Source: WHTX01 sp038255145 (lineage in GTDB: Bacteria > Actinomycetota > Acidimicrobiia > Acidimicrobiales > CAIXPF01). Taken from it: a stretch of DNA of 64,000 nt. The position numbers were made by a program, and so were the translations under genes. The notes beneath the pieces are model-generated. The model ran no database searches. It had not been told where the DNA came from and saw only the letters and a program-made list of their open reading frames with translations. Shown one piece after another: positions 17,001 through 26,952 of the stretch. The stretch is from positions 1 through 64,000 of the forward strand of contig JBBSLP010000016.1 in assembly GCA_038255145.1 (NCBI GenBank). Reading direction: 5' to 3'. How positions within the stretch are numbered: position 1 is the first letter of the stretch; each line of letters starts with the position of its first letter.

Positions 17001-19009
17001 CCCCGCTCCTCAGCCTGATCCAGCAGCCAGGTTAACAACTGCACCCCCGCTTCCCGTTTGGCGTCCGGTGCCGCGTCCTCGTTGAAGAGGGTCGCCTGGA
17101 TGTGGACCAGGGAGCGGGCACGGACGTTGCTGGACATGTCGTCGCTGGCCAAGTGATCGGCCGCTGCAGCTTCCAGGTTGATGCCCGAGATGGCCCGACG
17201 GGCCGCTTCGGTCACCAGTTGCACGAACAGCTCCTCGGCCGTCCCCGTGGTCTCCTCGCCGGCCAGCTCCCGCAGCAGGGCCACCTCCTCGGCGGGACCG
17301 TGCACGATCACGGCCTCGAGGGAGCCATGGTCGGCCAGGGCTTCGAAGGCCCGACGGTGGGCCGGGTGGTCGAAGAGGACGGCGTCGAACCACTGCAGGG
17401 CCTCGAGGGGGTCGCGGATGGCCACCCGAAGGGCGTCGCGCTCCAGGCCCGACGCCCGGGGCGGCCGCCGGGCCGGACCGGTCGCGCCGCGACGCGCCTC
17501 GGGCTGGTGGGCCGGGTTGTGACGGGGTCGGGCCGGGGACCCGCCATCGCTCGAACGGTCATCACCACCACCACCGCCACCGCCACCGCCGCCGCGACCG
17601 CCGCCCCGGCTGTCGCCCCGGCTGTCGGCCCGGCCATCACCGCGCCCATCGCCATCATCGTCGCGTCGACCTCCACCGCGGGCCTCGGTCCGACCGGAGC
17701 CGCCTCGGGCCCGGGGGTCGTGCACGGGCGGGGGTCCGGCCTCGACCCGGGCCCGGAGGCGCTCGATGTCCACCCGGCAGCGCGACGCCACCTCGAACAG
17801 GTACTGGTCGCGCACCATGGGGTCGGGATGGGCGCCCACGGCGTCGGCTGCGGTCCCCGCGGCCCGGGCCCGGCCCTCGACGGAGCCCATGTCGGCGGCG
17901 GCGAAGAGCCGGGCCAGCCGCCACGACAGGTAGGGGGTGGCCCCAGCCACGGCGGCGGCCAGGGCCGCAGGGTCGTCCCGGGCCAGCTCACCGGGGTCGG
18001 CGCCCACGGGGAAGGTGGCCACCACGACGTCGAGCTCGTAGCGCTGCTCCCACTCGTGGAAGCGGGCTGCGGCCTGCTGGCCGGCGGCATCGGCGTCGAA
18101 GGCCAACACCACCCGGCGGGCGAAGCGGGTCAGCTGGCGCACGTGGTCCTCGGTCAGCGCCGTGCCACAGGTGGCCACGGCCCGGGGCACCCCGGCCAGG
18201 TGGAAGCCGATGACGTCGGTGTAGCCCTCGCACACCACGACCTCGCCGGCGCGGACGATCTCGGCCTTGGCCCAGTCGAGCCCGTACAGGACCTTGGACT
18301 TGTCGTAGAGCTGGGTGGTCGACGGGTTCAGGTACTTGGGGCCCTGGCCGTCGTCGAGGCGGCGCCCGCCGAAGCCCACGGCGTCGCCGCCGACATCGGC
18401 GATGGGGAACATGATGCGGGCCCGGAAGAAGTCGTTGAGCCGACCGGCGTTGTTCTCCCGCACCAGGCCGGTGGCCAGGGCCACGTCCCGGGGCAGGTGC
18501 AGGGCCTTGGTCAGCTCGTCCCAGTTGTCGGGCGCCCAACCGAGCTTGAAGCGGCGCACGGCGTCGGCGTCGAAGCCCCGGCGGCGCAGGTGGGCCCGGG
18601 CCCGGGCGGCGTCGGGGGCGGTCAACAGGCGCTGGTGGTACCAGTCCGCGGCGGTGGCCACGGCGGAGAGGAGCTGGCCGCGGCGGGTGCGGCGCTCGCT
18701 CTCGTCACGCTCGGTGTAGTGCAGGGTGACCCCAGCCCGCACGGCCAGGCGCTCGACCGCGGTGACGAAGTCGACGCCGTCGGTCTCCTGCACGAAGGTG
18801 ATGGCGTCGCCGCCCTTCTGGCAGCCGAAGCAGTGGTAGAAGCCCGCCAGGTTGACGTTGAACGAGGGCGTCTTCTCGTCGTGGAAGGGGCACAGGCCCA
18901 CGAAGGCCTGGTTGCCGGACCGCTTGAGCGCCACTCCGGCCGCACTGACGACAGCGACGATGTCCGTCGCCGCCTTCACCGCGGCCACGTCCTCCTCGAC
19001 GATGGCCAC
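16997..19009 (-). CDS. dnaG: DNA primase DnaG
   Basis: A 670-residue primase that makes RNA primers at the replication fork. The CHC2 zinc finger is at residues 40-63 (Cys40, His43, Cys60, Cys63, around CPFHDEKTPSF and CFGCQKGGD). The TOPRIM core follows, with VVCEGYTDVIGFH, LAFDADAAGQQAA and acidic metal ligands. Residues about 440-490 form an Arg/Gly/Asp-rich linker with a run of ten glycines. The C-terminal helicase-binding domain begins after about 525. The overlap with rpoD is the conserved macromolecular-synthesis arrangement. Confidence 0.97.
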
Positions 19010-19049
19010 GACCGCAGGTTAGTCCTGCCGCCCACCCGGTCAGCCGGGC

Positions 19050-20234
19050 CTATTTCGGGGGCGGCCCCACCGACGTGGTGACGGATGCGGCCCCGGGGGC
19101 GCCGGCGGGGGCCACCGCGGTGGTGACCGTGCTGGTGGCGGGCCCATGGCCGTCGCTGGGGGACCCGTCGGGCGCGGTGCCCGGCGACGATCCCAGGGCG
19201 TGGGGACCCCGCAGGGCGGCCACCGTGGCCACGATGTCCACGCCGATGCGCGTGCCCGAGTTCAGCCCGTCGGGGGTCGCCCCCACCCCATAGGCGTGCA
19301 CCGCCACCACACAGGGCACGCAGGGGCCGTCGACCAGGTACGCCGGTGAGCCGCTCTCGCCGGCGTAGGTGTCCCCGCCGTAGCTGAGCTGGTCGGGGTA
19401 CACGGAGCGGATCCGGTCCGAGCTCCACCACTGCGTGTCCTTGGGCCGGTCGATGGGGTAGCCGGCCACCACCACGGTCTGGCCGGCGACATCGGAGCCG
19501 GCGGCCCGCAGACCGAACCAACCCGTCTGCTCGCCCACCTGGCAGTCGAGCTCGACCAGCCCCCAGTCGCCACCCTTCTCCCCCGTCTCGGCGAAGGCGC
19601 GCATGGTGTAGGCCCGCACCGCACCGCAGCGGCCGAAGGGCTCGCGGTCCCCGTCCCGGCCCGGCACCACCACCAGGTCGCGCACGAAGCCCGTGTAGTC
19701 GTAGACGCAGTGCCCGGCCGTCAGCAGCAGGTCGGGACCCACCATCCAGCCGCTGCACTGGGTGGACGCCGAATCGACCGTGGCGATGGCCCGCCACGGG
19801 AAGCGGGTGGTGTCCGCCGTCTGCGTGCGCTCGTCGCCGCCGATGATGGAGCTGGGGCCGAAGGAGGCCGCGTCGGTGTCGGCCCCCTCCCTGCGGGACG
19901 GCCGGGTGGGCTGGCCGGGGTCGGGGGGCAGGTAGACCCCGTCCGCGTCGCGGGGAGCGGCCACGGTGCCCACGTCGGGCAACAGGCCATCGCTCGACAT
20001 CAACCCGGCGAAGGAGGTGATGACGTCGAGCCGCTGGGCAGCGTTGACACGGGTTGCGGTGTCGACGCGGGGGGAGGCGGCGTCGGCCGACGAGCCGAAC
20101 GCCAACAGCGCGAACCCGCCTACGAACAGCGCGATTAGGCCGGGGGTGCCGTGGGTACGGAGCGATCGTCGGCGTGCCGACGGGCGCCGAGGCGCGACCT
20201 GTACCCGTTCTGACCGTCCGCCCGCCACGGCCAC
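19050..20234 (-). CDS. Secreted trypsin-like (V8-type) serine protease
   Basis: A 394-residue S1 protease. A basic N-terminus and hydrophobic stretch (PGLIALFVGGFALLAFG, about 31-47) make a signal peptide or anchor, followed by a propeptide-like region. The mature part begins near IIGGDERTQ (130). The triad is His175 (LLTAGHCVY), Asp223 (GGDWGLVEL) and Ser294 (AGESGSPAYL), with the Glu replacing Asp before Ser as in V8-like enzymes. The C-terminal 60 residues are Pro/Thr-rich and probably surface-exposed. The GTG start lies 3 bases after the upstream stop. Confidence 0.88.
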   Translation of the reverse strand: MAVAGGRSERVQVAPRRPSARRRSLRTHGTPGLIALFVGGFALLAFGSSADAASPRVDTATRVNAAQRLDVITSFAGLMSSDGLLPDVGTVAAPRDADGVYLPPDPGQPTRPSRREGADTDAASFGPSSIIGGDERTQTADTTRFPWRAIATVDSASTQCSGWMVGPDLLLTAGHCVYDYTGFVRDLVVVPGRDGDREPFGRCGAVRAYTMRAFAETGEKGGDWGLVELDCQVGEQTGWFGLRAAGSDVAGQTVVVAGYPIDRPKDTQWWSSDRIRSVYPDQLSYGGDTYAGESGSPAYLVDGPCVPCVVAVHAYGVGATPDGLNSGTRIGVDIVATVAALRGPHALGSSPGTAPDGSPSDGHGPATSTVTTAVAPAGAPGAASVTTSVGPPPK

Positions 20235-20237
20235 ACT

Positions 20238-22073
20238 CTAGAGAACAGCGTCGGGGTCACCCCACACCCGGCGCGGGTCCGACAGCACGGCGTGGGCTGC
20301 GGCGAGGCGGGCCACGGGCACCCGGAACGGTGAGCACGACACGTGGTCGACCCCGGCCGCGTAGAGGGCACGGATGGATCCGGGGTCTCCGGCGTGCTCC
20401 CCACAGGCCCCGAGCTCGAGGTCGGGGTTGGCGGCGCGCCCCCGGGTCACGGCCATGCTGACCAGCTCGGTCACCACGGGGTCGAGGCTGGCGAAGGGGT
20501 CGGCGTCCAGCAGGCCGTCGGCCAGGTAGCGGGCCATGAGCCGGGGCTGCAGATCGTCGCGGCTCCAGCCCAGGGTGAGCTGTGTCAGGTCGTTGGTGCC
20601 GAAGGAGAACAGGTCGGCCACGGTGGCGAGCCCGGCGGCCGCCAGGGCGGCCCTGGGGGTCTCGATCATGGCCCCGATGCGCACGTCGATGCCGCCTGCG
20701 GGGCCCGAGAGCCCGGTCACCCCGGTCGCTCCCGTCACCACCGAGGCCACCTCGGCGGCCATCGTGGCCCGCACCGCCGCCAACTCCGCCGCGGACACCA
20801 CCAACGGGACGAGGATGGTGACCGCCGGCCGGCTGCTGGCGGCCAGCCGGGCCACCGCGGCCTCGGCCACCGCCCGGACCTGGGCCCGGCACAGGGCGGG
20901 GCGCAGCACGGCCAGGCGCACCCCCCGGGTGCCCAGCATGGGGTTGCGCTCGGCCGCCTCCGCACTGGCCGCGTCGGTGGGCCCAGGGGCGAGGAACTCG
21001 TGCACCGGGGCATCGAGGAGGCGGAACACGACGGGCCGCTCCCCCATGGCCTCGAGGATGGCCTCGGCGTCGTCCCGCAACAGCGCGCCCAGCTCGTGTG
21101 CGGCCTGGGCCTCGGTGTCGGCATCTCCCGCGGTCAGGAGGCGGCGCAGCACGGCCAGGCGGTCCGGTGCCAGCAGCAGGTGCTCGGTTCGACACAGGCC
21201 CACCCCGTCGGCTCCCAGCCGCACGGCCCGGGCCGCGTCCCCGGGGGTGTCGACGTTGGCCCGGACCCCCAACCGCCCCCGGCGCACGTCGTCGGCCCAA
21301 CCCAGCAACACGTCGAGCTCGGGCGGCGGTCGGGGGTCGACGGTGGTGGCCTGGCCCAGGGACACCAACCCGGCGGTGCCGTCCACGGCCACCAGGTCAC
21401 CCTGGTGCACGATCACGCCGTCGGCCACGAAGCTGGCCCCGTCGATGGCCAGGTCGGTGCCGACGACGGCGGGGGTCCCCTGGCCCCGGGCCACCACGGC
21501 GGCATGGGAGGTGAGCCCACCGCGGGTGGTGACCACGGCCCTGGCCACGGCCAGCGCGGCGCCGTCAGCCGGCGACGTCTCGTCGCGCACGAGCACCACG
21601 TCCTCGCCGCGGTCGTGGGCATCGAGGGCGCGGTCCACGCTGAAGTAGACCCGTCCGGTGCCGGCACCGGGCGAGGCGGGGACGCCCCGGCCCACCACCC
21701 GGCCCGCCTGGGCCAGGGTGGGGTGCAGCAGCTCCTCCACCTGGGCCGGGGTCACCCGGAGCACGGCCTCGTGGCGCTCCAGGTCCACACCTGTCGTCGC
21801 GCCCAGGTCCACGGCCACCCGCACCGCGGCAGCCGCCGAACGCTCCGCCACCCCGGAGCGCACGACCCGCAGGCGCCCGGCGTCGACGGCCACCTCGAGC
21901 AGGCACAGGTCGCGGTGCTGCCGTTCCCCGGCTTCCAGTGCGGCGACGAGGGCGGCGTGGACGCCAGGCAGCAGCGTGGCCAGCTCGGCCACGTCCACCG
22001 TCCGCTCTGCGCCGCCATCGCTGTCGCTGTCGCTGTCGCCGTCGCCGTCGCCGTCGAGGTGCAGTTCGCCCAC
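20238..22073 (-). CDS. PEP-utilising enzyme, PPDK-like without the ATP-grasp domain
   Basis: A 611-residue protein with the swivelling phospho-histidine domain and the C-terminal PEP/pyruvate TIM barrel of pyruvate phosphate dikinase. The His motif is TTRGGLTSHAAVVARGQGTP (about 190-209). Barrel motifs are GVGLCRTEH, ERNPMLGTRGVRL, a GAMIETPRAAL loop, SFGTNDLTQ and GACGEHAGDP. The N-terminal ATP-binding half (about 340 residues) is absent and no neighbouring gene supplies it. The first residues contain a DG/DS repeat from a hexanucleotide tract. It may be a PTS enzyme-I-like or regulatory protein, or use a separate phosphoryl donor. Confidence 0.8.
   Translation of the reverse strand: MGELHLDGDGDGDSDSDSDGGAERTVDVAELATLLPGVHAALVAALEAGERQHRDLCLLEVAVDAGRLRVVRSGVAERSAAAAVRVAVDLGATTGVDLERHEAVLRVTPAQVEELLHPTLAQAGRVVGRGVPASPGAGTGRVYFSVDRALDAHDRGEDVVLVRDETSPADGAALAVARAVVTTRGGLTSHAAVVARGQGTPAVVGTDLAIDGASFVADGVIVHQGDLVAVDGTAGLVSLGQATTVDPRPPPELDVLLGWADDVRRGRLGVRANVDTPGDAARAVRLGADGVGLCRTEHLLLAPDRLAVLRRLLTAGDADTEAQAAHELGALLRDDAEAILEAMGERPVVFRLLDAPVHEFLAPGPTDAASAEAAERNPMLGTRGVRLAVLRPALCRAQVRAVAEAAVARLAASSRPAVTILVPLVVSAAELAAVRATMAAEVASVVTGATGVTGLSGPAGGIDVRIGAMIETPRAALAAAGLATVADLFSFGTNDLTQLTLGWSRDDLQPRLMARYLADGLLDADPFASLDPVVTELVSMAVTRGRAANPDLELGACGEHAGDPGSIRALYAAGVDHVSCSPFRVPVARLAAAHAVLSDPRRVWGDPDAVL
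22021..22056 (-). repeat. Hexanucleotide tandem repeat in the PEP-enzyme N-terminus
   Basis: Six tandem hexamers on the plus strand (CTGTCG three times, then CCGTCG three times) encode an alternating Asp-Gly then Asp-Ser tract near residues 7-18 of the PEP-utilising protein. Such in-frame repeats change length easily without breaking the frame. They lie just after the predicted GTG start, so the true start may be downstream. Confidence 0.8.
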
Positions 22074-22156
22074 CGGACCCGGCGCGCCGGTGTCCGGGTG
22101 GCGGCTGGTGAACCGGCCGACGCCCGAGTACCCCGCCGCGCCGACCGGCGAGGACG

Positions 22157-23554
22157 TCAGGGCAGGCGCTCGCCCAGGTAGGCGGCCAGGTCAGCCAGGG
22201 GGACCCGGTCCTGCTCCATGGAGTCGCGTTCGCGCACGGTGACGGCCTGGTCATTGAGGGTGTCGAAGTCGACGGTCACGCAGTACGGCGTGCCCAGCTC
22301 GTCCTGACGCCGGTAGCGCCGACCGATGGCCTGGGTCTCGTCGTAGTCGCACATCCACCGGGGCTGGAGGATCGACAGGACGTCGCGGGCCACCGTGGTC
22401 AACGCCTCCTTCTTCGACAGGGGCAGCACGGCGACCTTGAAGGGGGCGATCCGCGGGTGCAGGCGCAGCACGACCCGGGTCTCGCCCCGCACCTCCTCCT
22501 CGTCGTAGGCGGCGATGAGGAAGGCCATCATCGAGCGGGTGGCGCCGGCCGCGGGCTCGATCACGTGGGGCACGTAGCGGCTGTTCGACTCCTGGTCGAA
22601 GTAGCTCAGCGTGGCCCCGGAGTGGGTGGCGTGCTGGGTCAGGTCGTAGTCGCCCCGGTTGGCGATGCCCTCGAGCTCACCCCAACCCCAGGGGAACAGG
22701 AACTCGACGTCCGACGTGCCCGACGAGTAATGGGAGAGCTCGTCGGGATCGTGGGGGCGCAGGCGCAGCGCGGCCTCGGGGATGCCCAGCTCCAGGTACC
22801 ACTGCATGCGCTGGCCGCACCAGTACTCGTACCACTGGCCGGCCTGGTCGGGCGGTACGAAGTACTCCATCTCCATCTGCTCGAACTCGCGGGTGCGGAA
22901 GACGAAGTTGCCGGGGGTGATCTCGTTGCGGAACGACTTGCCCACCTGGGCGATGCCGAAGGGTGGCTTCTTGCGCGACGTGTTGAGCACGTTGGCGAAG
23001 TTGATGAACATGCCCTGGGCCGTCTCCGGTCGCAGGTAGGCCACCGCCGCGCTCTCCTCGACGGGCCCGGCGTGGGTCTTGAACATCAGGTTGAAGGCCC
23101 GGGCCGGGGTGAAGCTGTCCTTGGCCCCGCAGTTGGGACAGGTGTGCAGGTCGGTGAGGTGGTCCTCGCGGAACCGGTGCCCGCAGTTGGTGCAGTCGAC
23201 CAGGGGATCGGTGAAGTTCGACAGGTGGCCCGAGGCTTCCCAGATGGCGGGGGGCGACAGGATGGAGGCGTCGAGACCGACCACGTCGGTGCGCAGCTGC
23301 ACCATGGACCGCCACCACGTGTCCTTGACGTTGCGCAGCATGAGCACACCGACGGGCCCGTAGTCATAGGTCGAGCGGAAGCCGCCGTAGATCTCGGCCG
23401 AGGGGAACACGAAGCCCCGGCGCTTGCACAGGTTGACGACCTTCTCCATGAGCACGGTGCCGCTCAGCCCGTTCCCCGTGGGCTGGTCGCGCGTCCCACC
23501 CGCGGCGGGATCGGCGGGCGCGTCGGCGGGCGGGTCGGCGGGAGCGGTGCTCAT
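22157..23554 (-). CDS. glyQS: Glycyl-tRNA synthetase (single-chain GlyQS)
   Basis: A 465-residue class II aminoacyl-tRNA synthetase of the alpha2 GlyRS type that charges tRNA-Gly. Motif 1 region is GFVFPSAEIYGG. A zinc-type insert has CTNCGHRF and CPNCGAKD. Motif 2 is in SFRNEITPGNFVFRTREFEQ, preceded by AYLRPETAQGMFINFANV. Motif 3 and the anticodon domain follow in the last 120 residues. The ATG at 23554 is chosen because it starts the Pro/Ala-rich leader directly before the domain; the longer frame upstream has no support. The plus-strand RDD gene begins 143 bases away. Confidence 0.95.
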   Translation of the reverse strand: MSTAPADPPADAPADPAAGGTRDQPTGNGLSGTVLMEKVVNLCKRRGFVFPSAEIYGGFRSTYDYGPVGVLMLRNVKDTWWRSMVQLRTDVVGLDASILSPPAIWEASGHLSNFTDPLVDCTNCGHRFREDHLTDLHTCPNCGAKDSFTPARAFNLMFKTHAGPVEESAAVAYLRPETAQGMFINFANVLNTSRKKPPFGIAQVGKSFRNEITPGNFVFRTREFEQMEMEYFVPPDQAGQWYEYWCGQRMQWYLELGIPEAALRLRPHDPDELSHYSSGTSDVEFLFPWGWGELEGIANRGDYDLTQHATHSGATLSYFDQESNSRYVPHVIEPAAGATRSMMAFLIAAYDEEEVRGETRVVLRLHPRIAPFKVAVLPLSKKEALTTVARDVLSILQPRWMCDYDETQAIGRRYRRQDELGTPYCVTVDFDTLNDQAVTVRERDSMEQDRVPLADLAAYLGERLP

Positions 23555-23696
23555 GGCGCGCAGGTTACCGCCCGGCCAGGGGGCACCTTTCCGGCCTTTC
23601 CCCGCGCCTTTCGCCCACCCTCGGCCTCCGCCGCCGAACGCCCGTCGTGCCGGCATCCCCACCTGGGCACGTTCGTTCAGCAAGAATCGGGTGGTG

Positions 23697-25316
23697 ATGA
23701 GCACGCCGCGTGCAGGAACTCGAGCCGGTGCGTCCGGCACCTCCTCTCCAGCCGAGCCCGTCCAGCGGGCCACGAACTGGATGCGCTTCTTGGCCTGGCT
23801 GGTCGACCTGGCCATCGTGGCCGCGCTCTTCGGTGGCCTGTGGCTGTTCAGCCTGATCCGCATCAGCGGGTGTGAGGCGTTCGACAGCGCCACCAACACC
23901 TTCCCCGCCGGCTGTCCCTTCGAATCGACGCGCGAGGTCGACGGCGGCATCGTCTACGTCCTCGACTCGGGCCGCGAGCTGCCCGCCGACCACCCCACGT
24001 TCGAGCCCCCGCTGCTCGGCATCCGGGTCATGGACCCGCCCGGGGCCAGCGCCTACCTGATCACCCTGGTCTACGTGCTCGGTGTGTTCGTCATCGCCCA
24101 GGGCGTGACGGGGGCCACCCCGGGCAAGGCCCTGGTCGGTGTGCGCCTGGCCGACGAGGTCGGCGAACCGGTGGGCATCCCCCGGGCCGGCGTGCGCTGG
24201 CTGGTGCCCGACGGTGGCATCGGCCTGCTCGGCGTGCTCATCGCCCTGGCCGGCGGCCCGTGGATCCTGCGCCTGTTGGCCGCCGACGGCGTGCTGCGCC
24301 TGGTGTCATCGATCCTGGCCGCGCTGTCCCCCACCGGTACCTCCTTCGGTGATCGCATGGCCGGCACCACGGTCGTCACCGCCGCCACCTTCGCCACCGC
24401 CGGTTACGACGACGACGAGGACGACGAGGACGAGGACGAGGACGGGCGTCGCCCCGGCCCGGCCTCGGACCGGACCCCGCCCAGCCCGCAGCCCGAGGCC
24501 GATGCGGCCGATACCACCGGTGCGGCGAGCGCGGCCAGCGCCGCGCTCGGGGCTCCCTGGGCCACGTCGGCCCGCCCCGCCCCTCCGGTGGACGAGCCTC
24601 GCGGCGGGCCCCAGCCCGTGCCCTGGGCCATGCCCGCACCCCAGGCGACCACCGGGCCGGTGGCGGAACCCGCCCGGAGCGGGAGCAGCGCGCCAGGCGT
24701 CACCGATGCCGGCGCGGCCGACGAGCCTCCCAAGCAGCGCTTCCCGTGGCTGCCCGACCGGGCCGAGGCCGCGGTCGAGGAGGAGGTGCTCGAGGAGGGA
24801 TGGGTGGCCCCGACCATGGAGCCCCCCGTCGTGGGTGAGCTGGTCGACGCACCCGTACCCGGCCCCGACGCCATCGTGGGCACGCCCGCCCCCGACACCA
24901 CCCCTCCGCCCGACGTGGTCGACGCCCCCGGTTCGGCCGTGCCCGGGGCCCAGGGCTCCACCCCTCCCCCCGAGCCCGAGGACGACTGGTCCTCCCTGCC
25001 CGCGGTGGCCCCCAGCGCCCAGCCCCCGGCCGACCTGGCCGCCGAGGCGGCAGCCGAGCCGACCGCGGCAGCCGAACCGACCACGGAACCGGGTGCCGCG
25101 CCGTCGGAAACGTCGTCGACCCCGGTCGAGGGAGGGACGCCAGCCGCCACGCCCGAGCCGGCTCCCGCAGCGGCCGCCCCAGCGAGCTGGCCGGCGGGGG
25201 AGCCGGTGTGGGATCCGGCCCGCAACGCCTACATCTTCTGGGACCCGGCCAAGGCCGAGTGGCTCCAGTTCAACGATCAGACGGGGGCCTGGGGACCCAT
25301 CTCCCGGGCCGACTGA
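23697..25316 (+). CDS. RDD-family membrane protein with long Pro/Ala-rich tail
   Basis: A 539-residue protein. Residues 25-230 form an RDD-type membrane domain with hydrophobic segments near 34-54, 122-142 and 180-215, and TGATPGKALVGVRLADEVGE, the typical RDD loop. An Asp/Glu run (about 240-255) and about 230 residues of Pro/Ala/Glu-rich disorder follow. The last 40 residues have a WDPARNAYIFWDPAKAEW pattern like DUF2510 short beta repeats that face the membrane in actinobacteria. Function is unknown. The ATG at 23697 is chosen by domain position. Its 3' end overlaps recO on the other strand by 40 bases. Confidence 0.75.
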   Translation: MSTPRAGTRAGASGTSSPAEPVQRATNWMRFLAWLVDLAIVAALFGGLWLFSLIRISGCEAFDSATNTFPAGCPFESTREVDGGIVYVLDSGRELPADHPTFEPPLLGIRVMDPPGASAYLITLVYVLGVFVIAQGVTGATPGKALVGVRLADEVGEPVGIPRAGVRWLVPDGGIGLLGVLIALAGGPWILRLLAADGVLRLVSSILAALSPTGTSFGDRMAGTTVVTAATFATAGYDDDEDDEDEDEDGRRPGPASDRTPPSPQPEADAADTTGAASAASAALGAPWATSARPAPPVDEPRGGPQPVPWAMPAPQATTGPVAEPARSGSSAPGVTDAGAADEPPKQRFPWLPDRAEAAVEEEVLEEGWVAPTMEPPVVGELVDAPVPGPDAIVGTPAPDTTPPPDVVDAPGSAVPGAQGSTPPPEPEDDWSSLPAVAPSAQPPADLAAEAAAEPTAAAEPTTEPGAAPSETSSTPVEGGTPAATPEPAPAAAAPASWPAGEPVWDPARNAYIFWDPAKAEWLQFNDQTGAWGPISRAD

Positions 25317-26083
25317 CGCCGTCGCCGCAGGTCGGCGCCGGGTCCGCTCGACGTGCCCGAGCCGACAGCCTCGGCGGCCACCCCCGTCGAGCGCAGCCGC
25401 CGCTCCATGAGCCGTTCCACGGCCACCGTGGCCACCTGCTCGGCGCCCCGGGTGGCGGGTGATTCGGGCTCGTCCAGCACCAGGCGCAACTGGCCAGCGA
25501 CGATGTGGCGGAGGATGTCGAGGGTGCCCTCCTGGAGGGGAACGCCGGCCCGGCACGCCCGGCAGCGCACCCCACTGGCCGCCACGTCGTAGGCCACCAG
25601 GTCCTCGGTGGCCCCGCAGCTCACGCAGTCCTCGAGCGCAGGCTGCACGCCTTCGAGCACCAGCAGCTTGAGCAGGAAGCCGGTCAGCACCAGGGGGCGG
25701 TCGCCGCCTTCGAGGCTGCGCAGGGCGCCCAGCAGGAGCTGGTAGAGGGCGGGGTTGGGCTCGTGGTCCAGGCTGACGTGCTCGGTCACCTCGAGCATGA
25801 CCGAGGCCCGGCCCAGGCGGGACAGGTCGGCGCCGATGGCCGAGAAGCCGTCCACCGTCTCGGCCTGGGTCAGGGTGTGCAGGTCGCTGCGACCCTCGTA
25901 CAGCTGCAGGGACAGGTGTCGGGGGGGCTGGATGCGGGCGGCGAAGCGGCTCTTGGTCTTGCGGGCCCCCTTGGCCACGGCCCGGACCTTGCCGTTGCCC
26001 CGGGTGAGCAGGCTGACGATGCGATCGGCCTCACCGAGGCGCCAGGTCCGCAGCACGATGCCGTGCTCGCGGTACAGGCTCAC
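25277..26083 (-). CDS. recO: DNA repair protein RecO
   Basis: A 268-residue RecO, which works with RecF and RecR to load RecA at gaps. The N-terminal OB fold begins YREHGIVLRTWRLGEADRIV, followed by LLTRGNGKVRAVAKGARK. The helical domain has a zinc-ribbon type pair, CVSCGATEDLVAYDV and then CRACRAG. The GTG at 26083 overlaps the uppS stop (GTGA). The C-terminal 35 residues are Arg/Ser-rich. The tail-to-tail overlap with the RDD gene is unusual but small. Confidence 0.93.
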   Translation of the reverse strand: MSLYREHGIVLRTWRLGEADRIVSLLTRGNGKVRAVAKGARKTKSRFAARIQPPRHLSLQLYEGRSDLHTLTQAETVDGFSAIGADLSRLGRASVMLEVTEHVSLDHEPNPALYQLLLGALRSLEGGDRPLVLTGFLLKLLVLEGVQPALEDCVSCGATEDLVAYDVAASGVRCRACRAGVPLQEGTLDILRHIVAGQLRLVLDEPESPATRGAEQVATVAVERLMERRLRSTGVAAEAVGSGTSSGPGADLRRRRQSAREMGPQAPV

Positions 26084-26799
26084 GGCGTGACGCCCCCGAA
26101 GCGCCGATCGCGGGCCTGGTACTCGCGCACGGCGTCGGCCAGGTCGCGGCGGCCGAAGTCGGGCCAGAGCACGGGGGTGAAGACGAGCTCGGAGTAGGCC
26201 AGCTCCCACAGCAGGAAGTTGGACATGCGGTACTCCCCCGACGTGCGGATCACCAGGTCGGGATCGGGCATGTCAGGGGCATAGAGGTGGCGGCGGATGG
26301 CCTTCTCGTCGATCTTGTCCGCCGGGGTGCCCGCCTGCACGAGCTGGCGAACGGCGTCGACGATCTCGGCCCGACCCCCGTAGTTGAAGGCGAAGGTGAG
26401 GGTCAGGTTCCGGTTGTGGCGGGTCGCCTCCATGCTGTCGTCCATGGAGCGGATGACGCCGCGGGGGACCCGCCAGCCCCGCCGGCCGATGAAGCGCACG
26501 CGAACGCCCATGGCGTTCAGCTCGTTCTGGCGCCGCTTCATCAGCGTGCGGTTGAAGTTCATGAGGAAGCGGACCTCGTCGGGCGGACGGGTCCAGTTCT
26601 CGGTGGAGAAGGCGTAGACCGTCAGCCAGGTGATGCCCAGCTCCAGGGCCCCCTCGACGGTGTCGAAGAGGGCCTTCTCGCCCTGGGTGTGGCCCTCGGT
26701 GCGGGGCAGGCCGCGAGCCTGGGCCCACCGGCCGTTCCCGTCCATGACGCACGCGACGTGGGCGGGCACGCGGCGCGGGTCGATGCCCTCGGTGGTCAC
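26080..26799 (-). CDS. uppS: Isoprenyl transferase (undecaprenyl diphosphate synthase)
   Basis: A 239-residue cis-prenyltransferase making the lipid carrier for cell-wall synthesis. Signature VACVMDGNGRWAQARGLPR (about 16-34) carries the catalytic Asp. TVYAFSTENWTRP and the substrate site FNYGGRAEIVDA follow. The C-terminal DLVIRTSGEYRMSNFLLWEL is the family motif, with RxSGExRxSNF intact. The GTG at 26799 gives the usual length; the longer upstream frame overlaps the divergent helicase gene and is rejected. recO follows directly. Confidence 0.95.
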   Translation of the reverse strand: MTTEGIDPRRVPAHVACVMDGNGRWAQARGLPRTEGHTQGEKALFDTVEGALELGITWLTVYAFSTENWTRPPDEVRFLMNFNRTLMKRRQNELNAMGVRVRFIGRRGWRVPRGVIRSMDDSMEATRHNRNLTLTFAFNYGGRAEIVDAVRQLVQAGTPADKIDEKAIRRHLYAPDMPDPDLVIRTSGEYRMSNFLLWELAYSELVFTPVLWPDFGRRDLADAVREYQARDRRFGGVTP

Positions 26800-26952
26800 G
26801 GCGTGCACGCTACCTGCTGACCCCCCGCCCTTCGGGTGACGTCCCGCCCTCGACGACGGGGGTGTTCGACAGGCTGTCAGCGGCCCCGGCGGTGACGGTC
26901 GCCGCCGCCCCGGTGGCACGGTGGGGGCGGTGCCCGCGGCTACCGTGCGGAG

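Noticed and set aside
17560..17640. Repeat array in the plus strand of the dnaG region.
   Set aside because: It encodes the Gly/Arg/Asp-rich linker of DnaG; units are imperfect codon repeats and not a CRISPR or satellite.
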